Below, piece after piece: positions 8,016-12,305 of a DNA stretch of 12,305 nt. The notes below the pieces were generated by a model that ran no database searches, was not told the origin of the DNA, and saw nothing but the letters and a program-made list of their open reading frames with translations. The position numbers were made by a program, and so were the translations under genes. The DNA comes from Conidiobolus incongruus B7586 (Eukaryota; Entomophthoromycota; Entomophthoromycetes; Entomophthorales; Conidiobolaceae): NCBI GenBank assembly GCA_000697335.1, contig JNEM01014794.1:1-12305 (forward strand). Direction: 5' to 3'. Within the stretch, counting starts at the first letter, position 1. Each line of letters opens with the position of its first letter.

Positions 8016-9459
8016 TTAGCTATGGTCGGGAGGCATTTCGGGATGAGTGGGAGGTTGGACAGGTTCACAAGCTTGGTAAATCTCTCCAATAATTTTGAGA
8101 GCTCTAGCTCTGGACATTAATTTAGACTTGGGTAACGACGAATCACCTAACAATCGATCACAAACCTGACGAATGACACCCATGACTTCGAGACGGGAGC
8201 CTTGCCACATGACGTCCAAACCCTTGGTGGCAAACTCTTGCTCCAATTGGTCTTTTTGAGCTTGGTCGATACCATTCTTGTCAGCATCTCTGAGAATAGT
8301 ACCAGTCTTTTGCAGTTGAATGGTGGATTTCAAAGTGGCATAAGTGTCCGTAACTGTGGAGTAAGTATCACTGAAGAAGTGACCAGTCTCTTTGGCAAAG
8401 TTCAAAAATCTATGACTTGTCTGAGAGTCCAAGTATCTCTTAGCTTTTGTAGAATATACCCCACCGATAGTGTGCAAGAGTTCTACACCAAAACTTTCAT
8501 ATTTCAACTCGTCTACCTCATTCAAAATCTTTTGTCTAAACTTTTCTTCAGTGTCCCTACTCTCATGCTCCGTGAACGAACTCATCTTCTCGATCAAATT
8601 CTTGGTCAAATTGGCAATTCTGTCATTCATCTCTTGCTCCCTCTGTTGACTTAAAAACTTTTCTTTTTCTTTCTTCTCCTCAGGAGTTAGCTGTTGTGAT
8701 TCTTCGTCTTCGCCATCCAACATCATATTTTTAAAATCTCTAGCTAAACTGATTTCTCCAATAATATCTACGAAGCGGTCCCCTCCAAAGCATTGCTTGA
8801 AGAAGGATTCAGGATCGGCTAATATTATCGGTCAGTATAAGATTTATAGAGTCAGTTAAAAATAATTACCAAAGCCACCTTCCGGTGTCGTCGTAGGGTT
8901 AGGACCGAACTCATTATATCTCTGTCTCAACTTGTCATCGCTTAAAATTTGATAAACTTCGGAAATCTTTTTAAACTATATAAAATATAAATATCTAATA
9001 AATAGTATAAATATAAATATCTATATACTTTTTCTTCGGCATCTGGATCGCTACACTTATCGGGATGGTACTTCATAGCCAAGACGTAGTACTTCTTCTT
9101 AATTTCAGCAGCTGTAGCATTTGGTGAAACTTCTAATATATCGTAATATTCGGTACTAAGAGGTTTTTCATCTATAATAAAGTTAATTCATAGAATAATG
9201 GGGTAAATGAATAATCCTTACTCGTTCCTCTAGTTCTCTTCCCAGTCGATTTAGTACCATTGGCGAATAAATTTTCAGAATCTTGAAAATGTTTCAACTG
9301 GTCACTCTCCACAGTATTAATAGTTTGGCATTTGTAGCATCCGACCTTAACTTGCTGGGGAATACTAGCAGGTGGACTATATTCTATAATATTGGAACAT
9401 TTGGTACAAGTTATTTGGTGATATAAAGGTTTTCGACTCCAAATGATTTTTTCTGTCAT
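8016..9459 (-). CDS. Caj1/Djp1-type J-domain co-chaperone (DnaJ-X family) with N-terminal zinc-ribbon-like segment, four exons
   Basis: Exons, in transcript order, are 9459-9222, 9171-9029, 8975-8870 and 8818-8016. They join in frame to 429 residues ending in TAA. Two CxxC pairs (C18/C21 and C41/C44) form a likely zinc ribbon. A linker rich in K/R/T/G follows, then a J domain at about residues 86-151 with the HPD motif at 115-117 and the usual [18 protein letters not shown] helix. [22 protein letters not shown] segment (160-184) is the hallmark of the fungal Caj1/Djp1 group. Next come a charged, probably coiled-coil stretch (197-235) and the DnaJ-X region to about 400. The tail is proline-rich. 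No signal peptide or membrane segment is seen. Family members stimulate Hsp70 ATPase and act in the cytosol, for example in delivering proteins to peroxisomes or mitochondria; the exact client here is unknown. The ATG at 9459 is chosen because it opens the frame carrying the zinc ribbon and follows an A-rich leader. GC content is clearly higher than in the flanks. I see no frame break. Confidence 0.93.
8819..8869 (-). other. Intron 3 of the J-protein gene (51 nt)
   Basis: It begins GTAATT and ends ATTAG. It is phase 1, splitting the Ala codon after GGF. A TACTGAC branch-site motif sits close to the 3' end. Splicing joins PEGGF to ADPESFF, as expected for the family. Confidence 0.9.
8976..9028 (-). 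other. Intron 2 of the J-protein gene (53 nt)
   Basis: It begins GTATAT and ends TATATAG. It is phase 0 and lies inside the J domain, between the DPDAEEK and FKKISEVYQ segments, which are contiguous in family members. The intron is almost pure A+T. Confidence 0.9.
9172..9221 (-). other. Intron 1 of the J-protein gene (50 nt)
   Basis: It begins GTAAGG and ends TTATAG. It is phase 1, splitting an Asn codon that links the zinc-ribbon exon to the J-domain exon. A TTAAC branch-site-like motif lies near the 3' end. Reading through it gives a stop at once, while removing it restores the J domain. Confidence 0.9.
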
Positions 9460-9637
9460 TGATTAATATTTTTTTTTAATTTTTGGTGGTTATTCAAAAG
9501 TGAATAAAATAAGAATTAATGGTTTTTATTATTTATTGTGGAGTTTGATTAATTCAATTTTGGGATTTTTTAGATTTGAAATTTTTTTAGGATGATAATT
9601 ATGAAGTCATTTCCATAATTTCAAATTCATTAATTTT

Positions 9638-9642
9638 ATTGG
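9638..9642 (-). promoter_or_regulatory. CCAAT box upstream of the J-protein gene
   Basis: The + strand reads ATTGG, so CCAAT faces the J-protein gene about 180 bases before its ATG and 8 bases from the E-box palindrome. CCAAT is bound by the HAP/NF-Y complex in fungi. No TATA box lies between it and the start codon. Five bases can occur by chance, so the pairing with the E-box carries most of the weight. Confidence 0.4.
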
Positions 9643-9649
9643 CCTAAGT

Positions 9650-9663
9650 TTATCACGTGATAA
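9650..9663. promoter_or_regulatory. E-box palindrome TTATCACGTGATAA upstream of the J-protein gene
   Basis: This is a perfect 14-base palindrome centred on CACGTG, about 190 bases upstream of the J-protein start. TCACGTGA is a classic bHLH (Cbf1-type) target in fungi. Its spacing, and the CCAAT box next to it, suggest it is the gene's upstream activating site. The assignment is by motif only. Confidence 0.5.
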
Positions 9664-9699
9664 TTTTTAAATTGAAACCCAAATTCTAAAATTTTTTGG

Positions 9700-10549
9700 T
9701 CAATTTTTGAGTAAAAAATCTTCAAGCTTGATATACAAAATTATTATTGTAACTTATTAAAAATTTTAAAATTTTAATACAATGAATTATATTAAAATCA
9801 TTTTGTAAGGAAATTTATAATTTAATATTAACAATAGTTAATTTTCATTATCAAATACTAAATAGATCTAGATACCTTGAAAAAAATTACCAAATCTTAA
9901 TTCAAAATTTAAGAATAATATTCAAACAGTTTATTAAATACATATAATATCTAGAAGGCTTGTTTTGGTATTCAATAAAACGTTCAAATTATATTTTTCA
10001 AATTTTGTATAATTTGTGCAAATTGAATTGTAAACTTTCGTTTATTTTGTTTTTGGCATTTTTGACTTTTGTAATTAATAAGTATTAAATTTATTTGATA
10101 TCAAAATTTATAACATAAAATGAAAAAATATAGAAAATATTCTAAACTTGATTCAAGATTAATATCACAAATAAATATGTTCAAAATATATCCAATATTT
10201 TATAATTCATCATACTTTGAATTTGAAATCGAATATTTCGATTAAAAATGCAGCACATTTTGAAATTCAAATGAATTGTGATTCATATTAAATATAAAAT
10301 ATAGAAACCAATAATTTTTCTGAATATATTTGAGATAACTGTATTATATTGTTTAGCTTTAGGTTTGAGATATTATAAATTAATCTTGCCAATTTTAAAC
10401 TCGAATGTTAAAAAGATACAAATATGAATACCTGATTTATAAATTCCATATTCATAAATAAATGCTCTATTTCAAAAATACCCGTCTGTTTTGATTCATT
10501 AATTATGTATATATTACACATCAATCTTAGTGGTTATGTTAGTCCATAA
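9700..10549. other. AT-rich spacer upstream of the J-protein gene
   Basis: No gene is seen on either strand. Runs of the type TTGAATTTGAAA and AATTCAAAATTT recur without a regular spacing. A short hairpin sits at 10227. Confidence 0.5.
10227..10243. repeat. Short hairpin, AATCGAA/TTCGATT
   Basis: Perfect 7-base arms surround a 3-base loop and carry CG pairs that are rare in this DNA. It lies about 770 bases upstream of the J-protein gene. It could be a protein-binding palindrome or chance. Confidence 0.5.
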
Positions 10550-10720
10550 TAGATGTTCTTCTGTAGATCTTTTTATTAAAAATAAACCAAATCCCAGGTA
10601 ACTCACCGAATGAATTGTTTAAACCCAGAAGTAACAATGGTACAAAGGGAAGTTTTTTCTGGATATTCTGCTAGGACGTCTCAACAGTAAGTTTTAAGAC
10701 ATACAGTCCCAATAAGTTTA
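10550..10720 (-). pseudogene. Small coding-like island on the - strand (unidentified remnant)
   Basis: GC rises for about 170 bases in otherwise AT-rich DNA. Two - strand frames read coding-like. One holds LPFVPLLLLGLNNSFGELPG; the other holds LAEYPEKTSLCTIVTSGF. Each is broken, so the old frame cannot be chosen by eye. No start, splice site or family is evident. It is probably a fragment of a decayed gene or transposon. Confidence 0.3.
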
Positions 10721-11969
10721 AAAAGCAAGATTTATAAGCAATTTATTAAATTATATTTCAAGTACTTTTCTAATAAAAATCTTTATTTCCAAAACTTATT
10801 AAAGAATACAAGAATTTAATATTGCATATTATTATATTTAGTTGAAAATTATATTTAATTGGCTAAATAAGTATGAATAGTACTTTGACACTTATATTGA
10901 ATAATATTTTGTATAATTATTTACCAAAATAAAATCATCATTTATGAGATATTTGACAAAATATCAAAATATTATAAATATACATTATAATATCTAAATT
11001 ATTTAGATATTTTAGACTATTTTAATATAAACTTAATTAGAGATTAAATAATATATATTTTAGGAATTATATCAATATATTACCTTGAATTTAAAATAAT
11101 AGAGAATTTTTTAATTTCTGATTTTTCAAATATATTTCAAGTTATAAATAAATATATATAAAATATATAAGAAATTATATATATTTAAATTATATATATA
11201 TACCATAATTTTTTTGATTAAAAAATTAACTTTTTAAAATTAGTTATTTGATTTAATTATACTTAAATTAAATAATAATCATTAGAAGTTTTTTATTTTA
11301 ATATTAATAAAATTTAACCATAAACCCTTTAAAATTATTTAAAATTTACAAACAGCTTTTATAATAAAGTATTATCTGAATAATCTATCTATTGCTAGGT
11401 AAACTTCTTTAAAGCTAAAAAAGAAATTATTTAAAACCTATTAAAATCTAAAAAATTAACTTTAATTATTATTATTTTATTTTTTAATAAAGTGCAAAAA
11501 TATATTAAAAAGTAGCTTTTTATTCTATTTTAACCAATATTTAAATATTTTAATATTAGTTTTATAATATTTTATATTTATTAATGCTTAAACTCAAATA
11601 AATAAATAAAAATATCAAATAGGTACCTTATCATTTAACTAAAGTTTAAAAAAAGTTAAAATAGCTATTATTAAATAAAACCTACTAAAATATTACTAAA
11701 AACTCAAACTTTTACAATAAATAGTTATAATTGATGAATTTTAAATCCTTATTTATAATCTTTTGTTAAAACTTAAATCAAAATATTATATTATATTTAA
11801 TTAACTTCTTTTACAAATCCTTTTAAATATATATTTTATTTTTAAGCAAATATTAGTTATAATAATAAATTATAATAATATATGCTATTTTTATTTAGTT
11901 TTTTAAGGAAATTAATTTATAGTAAGTTTTATACTAATTTTTTTAAATATAAATACCTTTAATTGGTAC
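10721..11969. other. Extremely AT-rich DNA, no gene seen
   Basis: Dense stops in every frame and TA-rich runs, especially 11140-11210. Composition resembles 1-1970, which suggests the same class of decayed repeat. Confidence 0.55.
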
Positions 11970-12305
11970 TCTCAATATAATTTAAAAAAGCTAATTAATT
12001 TAAATAATAATTGTAAAATATATAAATTTAAAGCTATAAAGAATTTTTTAATAGAAAATAACTGGAAAAACTACCATATCTAATATATTCTTTAGATTAT
12101 CACTTATATGATTATAAATACTTAATTTAATTAAACAACCAACTTATAAAAAAGAAAATTTCAATAAGAAAATTTAATTAATTATTGAAATATTAAATTA
12201 TAGTTTTTAATAAAAAGAATTATTTTTTAAATATTAAAAATATAGAAAAAAATTATTAATAATAGAAAAAAACATTAATTTTATTTTATATTTATTTTTA
12301 TATAT
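11970..12305. repeat. Diverged dispersed repeat, copy B (runs off the window)
   Basis: This is the second copy of the 903-1250 repeat, in the same orientation and about 11 kb away. It starts at the shared TCTCAATATAATTTAAAAAA run and is still matching when the window stops, so its right end is unknown. Weak similarity to copy A may begin near 11845. Confidence 0.75.

Noticed and set aside
8202-8654. A 150-codon + strand open frame opposite the J-protein gene
   Set aside because: It lies wholly antisense to the last exon of the J-protein, whose - strand product is clearly conserved in type. The antisense frame is a by-product of that exon's codon use.
8016-8726. A separate short gene starting at the internal ATG at 8726
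   Set aside because: The upstream bases continue the same frame through [17 protein letters not shown] to a good splice acceptor, and three further exons complete a J-protein.
9172-9459. A 95-residue stand-alone zinc-ribbon protein
   Set aside because: Its last residues come from an intron with good GTAAGG and TATAG ends. Splicing leads straight into the J domain.

Overview
The window reads as a very AT-rich stretch of a eukaryotic, probably fungal, genome: one well-preserved protein-coding gene set in long gene-poor DNA. The fungal reading rests on the preserved gene, a Caj1/Djp1-type (DnaJ-X) J-domain co-chaperone with three introns of 50-53 bases and GT-AG ends. An early-diverging lineage (Mucoromycota/Glomeromycotina-like) is my best guess from the combination of extreme AT content, small introns and J-protein type, but the sequence does not prove it. 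The genetic code looks standard: the J-protein gene writes Gln only as CAA/CAG and ends in TAA.

Layout. 1-1970 is extremely AT-rich DNA holding one copy (903-1250) of a repeat that returns at the far end (11970-12305). 1975-4400 is AT-rich DNA broken by islands of more normal composition (1975-2290, 2700-3130, 3790-4383) with short open stretches that I cannot identify. 4650-7801 on the + strand holds a series of coding-like fragments with splice-site-like borders. I read them as the remains of one or more old split genes, now interrupted by stops that look like products of C-to-T and G-to-A change. 8016-9459 on the - strand is the intact J-protein gene, with an E-box palindrome and a CCAAT box about 180-200 bases upstream. 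9700-12305 is again gene-poor, apart from a small island at 10550-10720 and the second repeat copy.

How it fits together. The J-protein gene stands out sharply in composition and conservation, while the surrounding DNA looks eroded towards A+T. This suggests repeat-directed or methylation-linked mutation acting on everything except the selected gene. No rRNA, convincing tRNA, CRISPR array or intact mobile element was seen. The most useful points for a second look are the N-terminal zinc-ribbon-like extension on the J-protein, the chain of spliced-looking relic exons at 4650-7801, the 50% GC, stem-rich patch at 2211-2276, and the diverged direct repeat flanking the window.
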